Below are positions 34,872-44,274 of a stretch of 64,000 nt of DNA, piece by piece (the stretch's first letter is position 1; the number at the start of each line of letters is the position of its first letter). Source of the DNA: Candidatus Gastranaerophilales bacterium HUM_9 (GTDB lineage Bacteria; Cyanobacteriota; Vampirovibrionia; Gastranaerophilales; Gastranaerophilaceae). The DNA is taken from the NCBI GenBank assembly GCA_002103075.1, contig DABG01000019.1:18575-82574 (forward strand). The letters run 5' to 3'. The notes beneath the pieces were generated by a model that saw nothing but the letters and a program-made list of their open reading frames with translations, was not told where the DNA came from and ran no database searches. The translations under genes were made by a program, and so were the position numbers.

Positions 34872-36863
34872 ATGAAAAGTAATAGAGTTTTATGTGGGGT
34901 CGTAGGATTAATCGCAATTTTGGGTTTGGCAGTAGGTAGTGCAAATGCAAAATTATCAAAGGCTGCTTATCAGATTTATCAACAAGCAAACGTAGCTGAA
35001 TGCAAAGGTGATATTCAAGGTGCTGTTGATTTAATAAATAAAGCTATATCAACAAATAGTGAAGAAGATGTAATGTTATATACAAAATTAGGCGGTTTGT
35101 ATGTAACGTTAGAAAAATATGATGAAGCATTAGAAACTTATAAAAAAGCGGTTACTTTAAGAGATACAGATGCATTTTTGTATGTAAGTTTAGGTAATAT
35201 TTATCAGGTAAAAGGTGATAATGTAAATGCTCTAGTGTCTTATCAAAAAGCGTTAGAACTATGTCCTGAATATAAATATAATTACTTGAATATTGCTAAT
35301 GTCGAATTAGCTTTGAAACATTATTCAGAAGCAGAAGATAATTATAAAAATTTCTTAGAAAGTTATCCGGAAAACTATGATGCTATCGCTAATTTAGCTG
35401 AAACTTATTTCTTGAGTGATAAAAAAGAACAGGCATGTGAGTTGTATTCTAAACTTTTTGAAAAAGACCCTGACAACTTTAAATCATATACAAAATATGG
35501 TTCAGTTTTGTATTCTTTAAAAAAATATGAAGAAGCTGTTCCTGTTTTAGAAAAAGCTGTTGACCAAGATTCTAATAGTGTAAAATCATTAGCTGAACTA
35601 GCTCTTTCTTATCAAAACTTACAAAAATATGAAAACGCTGAAAAAACTTATGAAAAGTTGTTTGAAGTTGCTCCATCTATGAATGAATTTAGATTGGATT
35701 ATGCCAATTTATTAGTTCAACTTAATAAAGATGAAAAAGCTGTTGTTGAATATGAAACATATATAAAATCTTATCCAAAGGATTTTGATGCTTATGCAAA
35801 TCTAGGTAGCTTGTATAAAAAATTAGATAAAACGGATTTAGCTATTAAGAATTTGGAAACAGCTAATAAATTAAATCCAAACGATGTAGATGTATTAAAA
35901 GATTTGGCGTTTTCATATCATAAAAAACTAGATTACAATAATGCATTAAAATACTATGATTTAGCGTTAGCAAAAGACGCTGATAACTATAGTTTAAACT
36001 ATAATAGAGCGATTACTTTACACGCATTGAATAAATATTCTGATGCAATAAGTGCTTATGAAAAAGTTTTGACATTGAAAGATGATGAAGTAATCAAGAA
36101 TAACTTGTTGGCAGCTTTGATTGAAAACGGTTATAAATTATTAGATGACAAGAAATATGATGAATCAAAAAAATGTTTTCAAAAAGCAGAAGATATGAAT
36201 ACTACAGAGGCTTCTGTATATATGGGATTAGCAACTATTTATAAAACTCAAGGTGATGTCGAAAAAACATTGGTTTATTATAAAAAAGCTGCTGATTTAG
36301 AAAAAGATTCGACAGAATATAAAGATACTTATGAATCATACAAAGAGTCTTTAACAACTGATGTATTAGATAAAATATCTTCTTCTACTCAAAATAAAGA
36401 TGCCGAATATATTTCATTGATGGCATCAGGTGATAAGTATTATAAAAACAAAAACTATAAAGCGGCTTTGGTACCTTATGAAAAAGCCTTTGCGATAAAT
36501 GATAAAGATAAAGTTTTACTTTTGAAATTAGGTAATATTTATAAAGAAAATAAAGAACTTGAAAAAGCCGGTGATTATTATAAAAAAGCTGTAGAAATTG
36601 ATGACAAATATGCTGATGCGTGGTTTAACTTGGGGCTTGTTCATGCAAACTTGAGTAGATTAAATAATGCAATAGATTGCTTTAATAAAGTTACTCAAAT
36701 TGACCCACAATATACGTATGCTTATTATGCTTTAGGTTTAGCTTATGAATATCAACATAATAATGCAAAAGCTATTTATAATTACAAAAAATACTTGCCA
36801 TTAGAAACAGATAAATCATTAATTAATTCTGTAAATGACAAAATTAAAAAGTTATCAAAATAA
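34872..36863 (+). CDS. Secreted protein made of tandem TPR repeats
   Basis: 663 residues. The signal peptide (VLCGVVGLIAILGLAVGSANA) is followed by about 14 to 16 canonical 34-residue TPR units from residue 30 to the end, e.g. YTKLGGLYVTLEKYDEALE and WFNLGLVHANLSRLNNAID. It should be periplasmic or at the outer membrane and act as a protein-protein scaffold. It overlaps the lipoprotein gene by 1 nt (TAATG). Together with the zinc-ribbon NTPase it forms a three-gene operon of unknown function. Confidence 0.88.
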   Translation: MKSNRVLCGVVGLIAILGLAVGSANAKLSKAAYQIYQQANVAECKGDIQGAVDLINKAISTNSEEDVMLYTKLGGLYVTLEKYDEALETYKKAVTLRDTDAFLYVSLGNIYQVKGDNVNALVSYQKALELCPEYKYNYLNIANVELALKHYSEAEDNYKNFLESYPENYDAIANLAETYFLSDKKEQACELYSKLFEKDPDNFKSYTKYGSVLYSLKKYEEAVPVLEKAVDQDSNSVKSLAELALSYQNLQKYENAEKTYEKLFEVAPSMNEFRLDYANLLVQLNKDEKAVVEYETYIKSYPKDFDAYANLGSLYKKLDKTDLAIKNLETANKLNPNDVDVLKDLAFSYHKKLDYNNALKYYDLALAKDADNYSLNYNRAITLHALNKYSDAISAYEKVLTLKDDEVIKNNLLAALIENGYKLLDDKKYDESKKCFQKAEDMNTTEASVYMGLATIYKTQGDVEKTLVYYKKAADLEKDSTEYKDTYESYKESLTTDVLDKISSSTQNKDAEYISLMASGDKYYKNKNYKAALVPYEKAFAINDKDKVLLLKLGNIYKENKELEKAGDYYKKAVEIDDKYADAWFNLGLVHANLSRLNNAIDCFNKVTQIDPQYTYAYYALGLAYEYQHNNAKAIYNYKKYLPLETDKSLINSVNDKIKKLSK

Positions 36864-37273
36864 TGAAGAAGTTAAGAGTATTTTTATTATTGATATTAAT
36901 AGCAATCTGCCTTTGTGGGTGTAAACCAAAAGAACAGACAGGAATTTTGTTCAATAAAGACCCTATATCTAAAGATACTGTTATGAATGCTTCTAGAGAT
37001 TTTGAGGTGGGACAGACAATATATTATTTGTTTTATACTCCGAAAAAGATTGATACAGAGTTTATTAGAGTTCAGGTGTTTAAAGTAGGCGATAATATTC
37101 CACGTGGCGGCTATTCTATTGTTTGGACAAATGAGTATAGAATAATGAAACAAAATATGTATTATTACTATAACCATTTTGTTATCCATTCAAAAGGTAG
37201 TTATATGATGCAAATTTTTTCAATGGACGATTTGATGAATCCGTTGGCGAAGAACTTTTTCTTTGTGCATTAA
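36863..37273 (+). CDS. Small lipoprotein of unknown function
   Basis: 136 residues with a type II signal: KKLRVFLLLILIAICLCGCK, lipobox LCGC with the modified Cys at residue 20. The mature part is beta-rich and basic/aromatic (GQTIYYLFYTPKKID, YSIVWTNEYRIMKQ). Its 1-nt overlap with the TPR gene suggests they form an envelope complex. It ends 4 nt before a convergent response regulator. Confidence 0.8.
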   Translation: MKKLRVFLLLILIAICLCGCKPKEQTGILFNKDPISKDTVMNASRDFEVGQTIYYLFYTPKKIDTEFIRVQVFKVGDNIPRGGYSIVWTNEYRIMKQNMYYYYNHFVIHSKGSYMMQIFSMDDLMNPLAKNFFFVH

Positions 37274-37277
37274 AACC

Positions 37278-37940
37278 CTATACAAGCCCCTCTTTTAGTG
37301 CTTTTACGGCAGCTTGGGTTCTATCATCAACAAGAAGTTTTTGAATAATATTACAAACATGAGCTTTTGCAGTATGTTCACTAATCGTAAGAGTTTTTGC
37401 GATTTCACTATTTGTTTGTCCATCAACAACGAGTTTTAAAACTTCGTATTCACGTTGGGTTAGATTTGAATGCCGTTCTCTAAAACCTGCTCTAGAAAGC
37501 TGTCTAGCTGGTAGAATACCGTTATTACGTTCTTTTATAAAAGGTACAACTTTAGGGTCAAGCCAGATAGCACCATCTTTGATTGTTTTTATGATTATCA
37601 TAAGAAATTCTGTGTTGATATCTTTGTGAATATAACCATTTGCACCTGCGGTAAGTGATGAAAAAACTTCATTATCAGAGATATGAGATGTTAACATAAT
37701 TACTTTTGTGTCAAATGTTGATTGTTCAAATATCTTTTTTACAGCTTCTATTCCTGAAATATCAGGTAGACCTATATCCATAAGTACAATATCAGGTTTT
37801 AATAATTTCGTTTTTTCAATGGCTTCTTTTCCGTTTGAGGCTTCAGCGATAATTTCCATTTCTGGATAATCGTCAAATAATGATCGAAGTCCTATTCTCA
37901 TAAGTTTCTGGTCTTCTACTAAAATTATTTTGATAGTCAT
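37278..37940 (-). CDS. NarL/LuxR-type response regulator (orphan)
   Basis: 220 residues. The receiver domain is complete: acidic LVEDQ, phospho-acceptor Asp in DIVLMDIGLPD, Thr in VIMLTSH and Lys in YIHKDIN. A linker leads to a LuxR helix-turn-helix (LTQREYEVLKLVVDGQTNSE, ISEHTAKAHVCNIIQKL). AGAGGG precedes the ATG. No histidine kinase is adjacent, so its partner lies elsewhere. Confidence 0.93.
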   Translation of the reverse strand: MTIKIILVEDQKLMRIGLRSLFDDYPEMEIIAEASNGKEAIEKTKLLKPDIVLMDIGLPDISGIEAVKKIFEQSTFDTKVIMLTSHISDNEVFSSLTAGANGYIHKDINTEFLMIIIKTIKDGAIWLDPKVVPFIKERNNGILPARQLSRAGFRERHSNLTQREYEVLKLVVDGQTNSEIAKTLTISEHTAKAHVCNIIQKLLVDDRTQAAVKALKEGLV

Positions 37941-38046
37941 AATACCCTCTAAAATTATTATTCGTTATTATAAATAATAATCTATCAAAGATTTTTAATT
38001 ATCTCTATCAATGGTGTTGAGCGTCGTATTCTTAATTATATAATAG

Positions 38047-38544
38047 TTAGAATTTATATTTTAAATTTTTTTTGTGACATTTACATTTAGGGTTTTGACA
38101 TTGGTTATTAGCATTTAAGCCAAGAATAGCCGGAGTAATGTATTCAACGTCAAAGTTATATATTTTGCTAAGCTCTTTTACTTTATTATAATATTTCATC
38201 TGAGCTTGTGGCTTTTCGAGAATGAGAACCACTTTCGCACGTTTTCCTGTTTTATGTTGATAATATAGAGCTTGTCCTATTGCTTCAGCCCATTTGTTAG
38301 CAAAATCAAATTCTATTGCGTGAGTATCTGTTAAACAATCAACTCTGGTAGAGTCGTCATTTCTATATTCAAGTATTCCACCATATTTTTTTTGCCATGC
38401 TTTTTGATATGATTGCTCAGAATGAATATGTGATTTTGGTGATTTTGAACCATAATATTGAGTAGCAGATACATTTAAGCTAGTTGTTAATAAGATTAAA
38501 CAACTTGTAAATATTATGATTGAATTATATGCAAACTTCCTCAT
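38047..38544 (-). CDS. Secreted PD-(D/E)xK-like putative nuclease
   Basis: 165 residues from ATG 38544 (MRKFAYNSIIIFTSCLI, a signal peptide ending near SVSA-type LNVSAT). The mature domain has GGILEYRNDD, TRVDCLTDTHAIEFDFANKW and KRAKVVLILE. The spacing of E, D, E-x-D and K resembles the core of restriction-like nucleases. The Cys/His-rich tail (CQNPKCKCHKK) may bind metal or form disulfides. There is no Shine-Dalgarno; a near-consensus promoter puts the transcript start at the ATG. An exported nuclease could scavenge DNA or attack competitors; this is inferred. Confidence 0.6.
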   Translation of the reverse strand: MRKFAYNSIIIFTSCLILLTTSLNVSATQYYGSKSPKSHIHSEQSYQKAWQKKYGGILEYRNDDSTRVDCLTDTHAIEFDFANKWAEAIGQALYYQHKTGKRAKVVLILEKPQAQMKYYNKVKELSKIYNFDVEYITPAILGLNANNQCQNPKCKCHKKNLKYKF

Positions 38545-38550
38545 ACCATT

Positions 38551-38579
38551 ATTATAGAGAATTTTAGCCAATTTGTCTA
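38551..38579 (-). promoter_or_regulatory. Sigma70-type promoter, leaderless, for the secreted nuclease-like gene
   Basis: -35 TAGACA (38574-38579), 17-nt spacer, -10 TATAAT (38551-38556), then 6 nt (AATGGT) to ATG 38544. This is the same geometry as the promoter of the GT26 gene at 6435-6463. Confidence 0.7.
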
Positions 38580-38624
38580 TTAGCCACATGTCTATAATTT
38601 TGGTAAATATATTAAAAAATGTTT

Positions 38625-38855
38625 TTAGCTTTGACGCATATTTTCTAGTGTAAACATATTTTTATCGTTGTTAAAGATAACAGCAATATTCTTTTCTAGA
38701 AAGTAGTTTGATAAAAATTCTGTTATTAAATCGTTTGTTGCTTCAAGTTCAAAATATTGCCCAGCACAGCTATCGTGAAAATGTAAATCGATATCAAACT
38801 GTGATTTTATAGCTTTTTTTAGTTCAATAGCATCAAAAAGATTAATTCTTTTCAT
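38625..38855 (-). CDS. Small RDAC-like protein
   Basis: 76 residues. The motif LHFHDSCAGQYFELE resembles the HxRDACGGQxF core of the small RDAC family found in gut bacteria, followed by a short helix (LITEFLSNYF) and a final strand (IAVIFNNDKNMF). No known reaction. It overlaps the end of coaD by 14 nt, so it is translated from the same message. Confidence 0.65.
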   Translation of the reverse strand: MKRINLFDAIELKKAIKSQFDIDLHFHDSCAGQYFELEATNDLITEFLSNYFLEKNIAVIFNNDKNMFTLENMRQS

Positions 38856-39330
38856 TGCAAAATTTCTCCATTAAGTATTTACTAACGGGTTCAGGGACAA
38901 ATTTTGAAATATCTCCATTGTTTTTAAGAATTTCTTTTACACTGCTTGAAGATATAAAGTTGTATTCAGGTCGAGTTATTAAAAAGACTGTTTTTATATC
39001 TTCATTAAGTGAACGGTTTGTTTGTGACAACTGCATTTCATATTCAAAATCTGATACAGCACGTAACCCTCTTAAAAGTATTGTAGCATTTTTTGATTTT
39101 GCATATTCAACAGTTAGCCCATTGAAGCAGTCTACTTCAACGTTATCAAATTCTTTTACGCTTTCTTTTATGAGGTGTAAACGTTCTTCAACTGATAGTA
39201 GCGAGGTTTTGCTTATGTTGTTTGATACAGTTATAATAACTTTATCAAACATCTGAGCGCCATCTCTGAGCACGTCAATATGACCTAGTGTTATCGGGTC
39301 AAAACTCCCTGGATATACTGCTATTTTCAT
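38842..39330 (-). CDS. coaD: Phosphopantetheine adenylyltransferase
   Basis: 162 residues from ATG 39330 behind GGAGAA. The nucleotidyltransferase signature AVYPGSFDPITLGHIDVL (HxGH as TLGH), NGLTVEYAKSKN, LLRGLRAVSDFEYE and the second-half ISSSSVKEI are all canonical. It makes dephospho-CoA from phosphopantetheine and ATP. Confidence 0.96.
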   Translation of the reverse strand: MKIAVYPGSFDPITLGHIDVLRDGAQMFDKVIITVSNNISKTSLLSVEERLHLIKESVKEFDNVEVDCFNGLTVEYAKSKNATILLRGLRAVSDFEYEMQLSQTNRSLNEDIKTVFLITRPEYNFISSSSVKEILKNNGDISKFVPEPVSKYLMEKFCNEKN

Positions 39331-39359
39331 TTTATTCTCCAATGATATTTAATTTAAAC

Positions 39360-41621
39360 TTAGAATTTGTATTCTGGGATAACAAACATTTCGTTGTTTG
39401 CATCTTTTTCAACGAATTCAAGATAGCTTTCAAGTGCTAATTCTTTTGAGTTTTCGTAGAAAGAATCAGAAATTAGTTGTTTATGTAAATCTGTTCTTTC
39501 ACCAGAATAGTTTCCTAAAATTTTAGAGTAGTTAGAAATTTCTTCTAATGAAGTTCCACCACCGTAGGCTTTTGTTTTTGCATCGGTACCAGATGGTCTG
39601 ATTTCAATATATTTGTCGTTGAATTCAAGGTATGTTCCATCACCTACGAATTTAACAGCTTTTAAATCTGAAAATTCTAATCCAGGAAAAGCATCATTAA
39701 GAACTTCTATAACTTGGTCTAAAGTTGCCTTGTCTTCATTTATAGCTATTGCTAAAGATAAGAAGAACAAATCATTTTTAGTACGTTGTTTTTCACCCTC
39801 TGCCTTAGCTTGTTTAAGTTTTTCAATATCAGGTTCTGATTCGTTATAGTAAGAAATGTCTTCTCTTGTATCAAATCTAGAATTGATTTTGTTTGAGTCG
39901 AAAACTTCTAATAAGTATTGAGAAAGAGTTTTGTTTTCTGTTTCAAGTTTAGCAATTAAAGATGATGCAACAATGATAGCTTCTGTAGCACTCTTTTCTC
40001 TCATAGCAATAGCTTCTCTACCACTCAATGATTTAACAGTATCTTCAGCACCCATAATCATACCGCCAGATTCTTCACCAGCGAAGATTAGACGAGGTTG
40101 AACCCCGATATTGATTGAGTTGCCAAATACATCATCAACTTTTACATCTGAATTTGGATTGTTTTTAAGTTGAAGTTCAACTTTTTTCATAATGTTAGCG
40201 ATTTCTTTGAACCCAACAGGAACATTTACAACTTTTACTCCGTTGTGTTTTGCCCATTCGTCCCAAGATAGAGCAGAAGCGGTTGTCTTAATCATAAATC
40301 TAGGGTGTTTATCCCATTTGTGTTGATGTTTAAGTTGTTTTGCTCTGTAATCCATTAACATCAAGAATGCTTGGTTTGCAGTAAATACTGTTAACACTCT
40401 ATCTTCATCAAGTTTTACATAAGAAATACCGTTTTCTTCTAATGTTGGAACATTACCTGCATTTTCAAGTTCACAGATAGTTAATCTATCGTGGTCAGGG
40501 TCTGTTATTAAAACAGCAGTTCCAAACGGATAATTTTTTAGCAAGTTTTCATAATGAAGTGATTCAATAACTGGGAAGAATTTTTCTCCATTAGGTTTTG
40601 TAGCAACAACGGTTGCATCAACTGAATAATCGTAGAATGTTTTGTTACCTTTAGGGTCAGTGTCATATTTCCCTATAGAATGGAAGAATGGATCTTCTTT
40701 AGTGTTGTTCCAATCAAATTTGTCAGAGATTTCTAGCTTTTCAAGAACCTTGCTTAGAGTTCTATATGCACAACCACCAACACTTTCGATTAAAATTTTG
40801 TTATTCATCTTTTTGATGCCAGACAAATCTTGTGCTACACCGTTTTGCAAGTATTCAACATATAGATTGATACCGTCTTCAAGTTTTGTCATTATAGATT
40901 CATCAATTAGTTTATCATTTTTAGCAGCAACTTTGATTTCATAAGAGCCATCTTTTTCAACTTTATCAAATATCATTTGAATTTTTTCAACGAATTCAAG
41001 TGATTCTTCTGGTAAGTATTGGCTACCTTGTGAGTTTAAGTCTTTTGTAGCTGTTTTTACAGAAATACCGTGACTTGATGTGATATATTCGCCACCTACT
41101 AGGTCTAGTTTGAAGGCTAAAAATGATGCTAACCAAATAGGAATAGTTTTTCTACCTTGTGGGGTTAGTGTTTTTATACCTTGAGATGCTTGAATTCTAG
41201 CGATTGCATCAAGATATAATGCAGAGTTGTAACGAACCTCGCTACCTACAAGTTTTAGAATTTCTTTGTTAGGATATTTTTCAGTAACAACAAGAGCTTT
41301 TGCTAAAGTTGCTAAAACGATTCCTACTAGATTGATAGGAAATCTTGTATCTTGTGGAAATAAAATGTTTTGTGGTCCACGAATGCCTGCTGTTGAAACT
41401 TTTGCTTCTTTTGAATAGTTAGCAAACCACTCTAACAAATTCAAACCTTCTGGATTTGTTTGTTCATTATATGGATATAAATGTTCTTTTTTTAATGTGA
41501 ATGTAAATTCTCCTTCATTTGAAAAATCAAGTAGTTTTGCATTCTTTATATAATCAGGTGTCTTGTCATAAACATTTTTGAATAATTCTTGTTCTAATGG
41601 ACAACTTGCTTCTTTTATCAT
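39360..41621 (-). CDS. Phosphoglucomutase/phosphomannomutase family protein, long form
   Basis: 753 residues, some 200 more than usual phosphohexomutases. STAGIRGPQNILFP opens the fold. The active-site Ser loop reads YITSSHGISVKT where most members have TASHNP. The metal loop ITDPDHDRLTI, the sugar-binding loop FAGEESGGMIMG and the phosphate-binding EIRPSGTDAKTK are intact. Extra length lies between the second and third domains and at the end. It interconverts hexose 1- and 6-phosphates; which sugar is unknown. AAGGGAGA precedes the ATG; single gene between coaD and the biotin genes. Confidence 0.88.
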   Translation of the reverse strand: MIKEASCPLEQELFKNVYDKTPDYIKNAKLLDFSNEGEFTFTLKKEHLYPYNEQTNPEGLNLLEWFANYSKEAKVSTAGIRGPQNILFPQDTRFPINLVGIVLATLAKALVVTEKYPNKEILKLVGSEVRYNSALYLDAIARIQASQGIKTLTPQGRKTIPIWLASFLAFKLDLVGGEYITSSHGISVKTATKDLNSQGSQYLPEESLEFVEKIQMIFDKVEKDGSYEIKVAAKNDKLIDESIMTKLEDGINLYVEYLQNGVAQDLSGIKKMNNKILIESVGGCAYRTLSKVLEKLEISDKFDWNNTKEDPFFHSIGKYDTDPKGNKTFYDYSVDATVVATKPNGEKFFPVIESLHYENLLKNYPFGTAVLITDPDHDRLTICELENAGNVPTLEENGISYVKLDEDRVLTVFTANQAFLMLMDYRAKQLKHQHKWDKHPRFMIKTTASALSWDEWAKHNGVKVVNVPVGFKEIANIMKKVELQLKNNPNSDVKVDDVFGNSINIGVQPRLIFAGEESGGMIMGAEDTVKSLSGREAIAMREKSATEAIIVASSLIAKLETENKTLSQYLLEVFDSNKINSRFDTREDISYYNESEPDIEKLKQAKAEGEKQRTKNDLFFLSLAIAINEDKATLDQVIEVLNDAFPGLEFSDLKAVKFVGDGTYLEFNDKYIEIRPSGTDAKTKAYGGGTSLEEISNYSKILGNYSGERTDLHKQLISDSFYENSKELALESYLEFVEKDANNEMFVIPEYKF

Positions 41622-41676
41622 ATTATCTCCCTTATCATTAATCGTATTTTTAACATTATTATTATACCTTAAATAT

Positions 41677-42399
41677 TTATTTTTTTGCTATAACATAAAT
41701 CGGATTATATGTTAATGATACATTATCATTATAAAGTTCTTTGTAGTGTTTAATAAATGCGTTTACTTCTTTTATACTCCATGTTTTTTCTGATAGAGAG
41801 TTAACTCCTGTTTTTTTCATGTGCATAAGCATATTTTTTATGTTTTCAAAGTTCTTGATGATAGTTTCTTCTTCGATATGTTCAATGCTGTAGTTTGAAA
41901 GAAGTTCTTTGATTTCTACTTTTGAAAAATAATCAAGTGAAACCTTGCCCACCTTTCTTATTTCTATGAAGTTTTCTTTTCCAAAAGTTGTGTATGCTAA
42001 TATTCCGTTATCATTAAGACTTGTATTAAGAGTATTTATAAACTCTTTAAAATTTGTTATCCATTGAAAAACTGCATTAGATATTATTAAATCATATTTT
42101 TTTGTAAGTTTTGTTTTTTCTATATCGCCTTTAATAAAGTCAATGTTTGGATTTATGGATTGTATATAGTCTTTGCATTCGCCGACTATATCAACTGTAG
42201 TGTAGGTATCAAACTTTATGTTTTTGTTTATGAGTTTTGTAAGAAATCCTGTCCCACAACCTATTTCTAAGATGTTTTTGTATTCTTTTTTAGGAAGAAG
42301 GTTCACAAGTTTTTCTGCCATAATCATTTGAACTACGGCATTTTCTTCGTAGTTTGTAAGGTTTTTTGAAAACTGTTGTTTAATTAATTCTTTTTTCAT
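41677..42399 (-). CDS. bioC: Malonyl-ACP O-methyltransferase
   Basis: 240 residues from ATG 42399, overlapping bioG by 4 nt (ATGA). The AdoMet motif NILEIGCGTGFLTKLI, DFIKGDIEKT, LIISNAVFQWITNFKEFI and LAYTTFGKENF match BioC. It methylates malonyl-ACP to start pimelate synthesis by disguising it as a fatty acid substrate. Order bioF-bioG-bioC on the minus strand confirms the role. Confidence 0.9.
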   Translation of the reverse strand: MKKELIKQQFSKNLTNYEENAVVQMIMAEKLVNLLPKKEYKNILEIGCGTGFLTKLINKNIKFDTYTTVDIVGECKDYIQSINPNIDFIKGDIEKTKLTKKYDLIISNAVFQWITNFKEFINTLNTSLNDNGILAYTTFGKENFIEIRKVGKVSLDYFSKVEIKELLSNYSIEHIEEETIIKNFENIKNMLMHMKKTGVNSLSEKTWSIKEVNAFIKHYKELYNDNVSLTYNPIYVIAKK

Positions 42400-43016
42400 A
42401 ATAGCTCTGTCCATTTTTTGTATAACATAAAAGGACAGTGTCCAGAATTGATTGTGATAGGATTATCCCAGTAATTAAGTTGGTTTTTTGTAGGAATAAT
42501 TTTATCATTAGTTCCTACAATTGCCTTTGTAAACTTGAATTTGGTGTTTGGTTTGTATTCAAGCATTTTTTTTAGTTCAGAAAGTTTGCTATCAAAAGTT
42601 CTATCTGAAAAAGATTCAATACTTGGTTTTTCTATAAACATTCTTTCCATAAACTTTTTAGAAGAAGTTTCTGAAAACCCTTTTATTGTAAGATTATAAA
42701 TTCTTTCAGGAATTCCATATTGGTTATCAATCGCAAATGGTGTACCACAGATGGCTGTAGAAGTTTTTATTTCGCCAAAGTCGAATAATGTTGCAACCAT
42801 TACTCCCATAGACCAAGCGATTATGTGTTTTTCAGTATATTGTGATAAATTTAGAGATTTTATATCAAGCTCTAAATCGTTGTAATCGTATAACACAACT
42901 ACATCATAATCCTCGCATTCAAGGTGTGAAACAATCTTTTCGTCCATTCCCCAACCGTTGAAGAAGATTATTAGTTTTTTATTTGTGTTCGTTTTATTTA
43001 GCCAAAAGTGTTTCAT
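42396..43016 (-). CDS. bioG: Pimeloyl-ACP methyl ester esterase, BioG type (DUF452)
   Basis: 206 residues, alpha/beta hydrolase. LIIFFNGWGMDEKIV is the family opening; HIIAWSMGVMVATLF gives the nucleophile Ser (SxG elbow). The acid is probably in IVGTNDKIIP and the His in NSGHCPFM. It cleaves the methyl ester of pimeloyl-ACP, ending the BioC cycle. It lies between bioF (4-nt overlap) and bioC (4-nt overlap). Confidence 0.9.
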   Translation of the reverse strand: MKHFWLNKTNTNKKLIIFFNGWGMDEKIVSHLECEDYDVVVLYDYNDLELDIKSLNLSQYTEKHIIAWSMGVMVATLFDFGEIKTSTAICGTPFAIDNQYGIPERIYNLTIKGFSETSSKKFMERMFIEKPSIESFSDRTFDSKLSELKKMLEYKPNTKFKFTKAIVGTNDKIIPTKNQLNYWDNPITINSGHCPFMLYKKWTELL

Positions 43017-44161
43017 AAGTTGTTTTTTATATAATCAATTAACCTTTTTATATCTGTGAACTCTAAATCTGCCGTAAGTGACAATCTCAATCGAGATGTG
43101 TGAGGTGGAACAGTTGGAGGCCTTATTGGTAAAACAAAATATCCAAGCGCTCTTAATTGTTCTGCTGTTTTTACAGCAACTTCATCTTCCCCTAGAATTA
43201 CTGGAATGATTTGAGAATTTGAAATCGTTTCTATATCATTAGATTTTAGGTATTTATGAGTCGCTGTAATCAATCTTGCGAGTTTATTCTTTTGTTCTTT
43301 TATATAGTCAAGTTTTTCTGTTAGTAACCAATTTGTCCAAGCAATATTGATTGGTGGAATAGAGGTAGAAAATATAAAAGAACGAGCCTTATTAATAAGG
43401 TAGTTTATAATCGTTTTGTTTGAAACACAGAAAGCACCAAATGAGCCTAGAGCCTTACCAAAAGTTGCTGTAATTATATCTACATCAAGTCCTTCTGATA
43501 GCCCTGCACAGTTTTCGTCTACTGAACAAAATGCGTGAGCTTCATCAATCATAAGCAAACAATTGTATTTTTGTTTTAGTTCAACAAGTTTTTGTATGTC
43601 AGCAATATCGCCATCCATACTGAAAACTGATTCTGAAACAATAATTACTTTTTTGTAGCTATCTCTATATTGTTTTAGCATTTTTTCAAGGTTTGCATAA
43701 TCAAGGTGTTTATAGCGTTTGAAATCGGCATCTGATAATTTCATTCCGTCAATTATGCTAGCATGGTTTAGTTTATCTGATAATATCAAATCACCACGCC
43801 TAGCTAGGGTTGAGATTACACCAAGATTGCATTGATATCCTGTATTAAAGATAAGAGATGCTTCTTTCTTAAAGAGCTTTGCTAATGTCTTTTCAAGTTC
43901 TTTATATACACAAGATGTGCCACTTAACAATCTAGCTGATGCAGATGAAAACTGAATGTGATGATTATTTGAAAATGTTTCTAAAAATTCTTTTGCTAAA
44001 TCTTCTTTAGTACTTAGATTTAGATAATCATTTGATGATAAATTTAGCAACTCTTTCCCATCTAAATCAACGTAGACATCTGTTTTCTCTGTGATATTAG
44101 GGATTTGTCTAAAGGTGTCGTTTTGTTTTAATAAATCAAGCTCTTTTTCAAATTCACACAT
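43013..44161 (-). CDS. bioF: 8-amino-7-oxononanoate synthase
   Basis: 382 residues, PLP-dependent alpha-oxoamine synthase. NLSSNDYLNLS, GTSCVYKELEKTLA, LMIDEAHAFC and the PLP-Lys region ITATFGKALGSFGAF are present. It condenses pimeloyl-ACP with alanine. First gene of the leftward bioF-bioG-bioC operon; AGGAAG ribosome binding site. bioA and bioD are not in the window, and bioB stands alone at 52014. Confidence 0.94.
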   Translation of the reverse strand: MCEFEKELDLLKQNDTFRQIPNITEKTDVYVDLDGKELLNLSSNDYLNLSTKEDLAKEFLETFSNNHHIQFSSASARLLSGTSCVYKELEKTLAKLFKKEASLIFNTGYQCNLGVISTLARRGDLILSDKLNHASIIDGMKLSDADFKRYKHLDYANLEKMLKQYRDSYKKVIIVSESVFSMDGDIADIQKLVELKQKYNCLLMIDEAHAFCSVDENCAGLSEGLDVDIITATFGKALGSFGAFCVSNKTIINYLINKARSFIFSTSIPPINIAWTNWLLTEKLDYIKEQKNKLARLITATHKYLKSNDIETISNSQIIPVILGEDEVAVKTAEQLRALGYFVLPIRPPTVPPHTSRLRLSLTADLEFTDIKRLIDYIKNNL

Positions 44162-44274
44162 AATGTACTTCCTTCTTTTTTATTATACCAAGAAAAAGAT
44201 TTGTGTATTATATTTCGCATTTTTATGCTAAAATTTTAAACATATAGATAAGAATTTATAAACAGGAGAAATAT

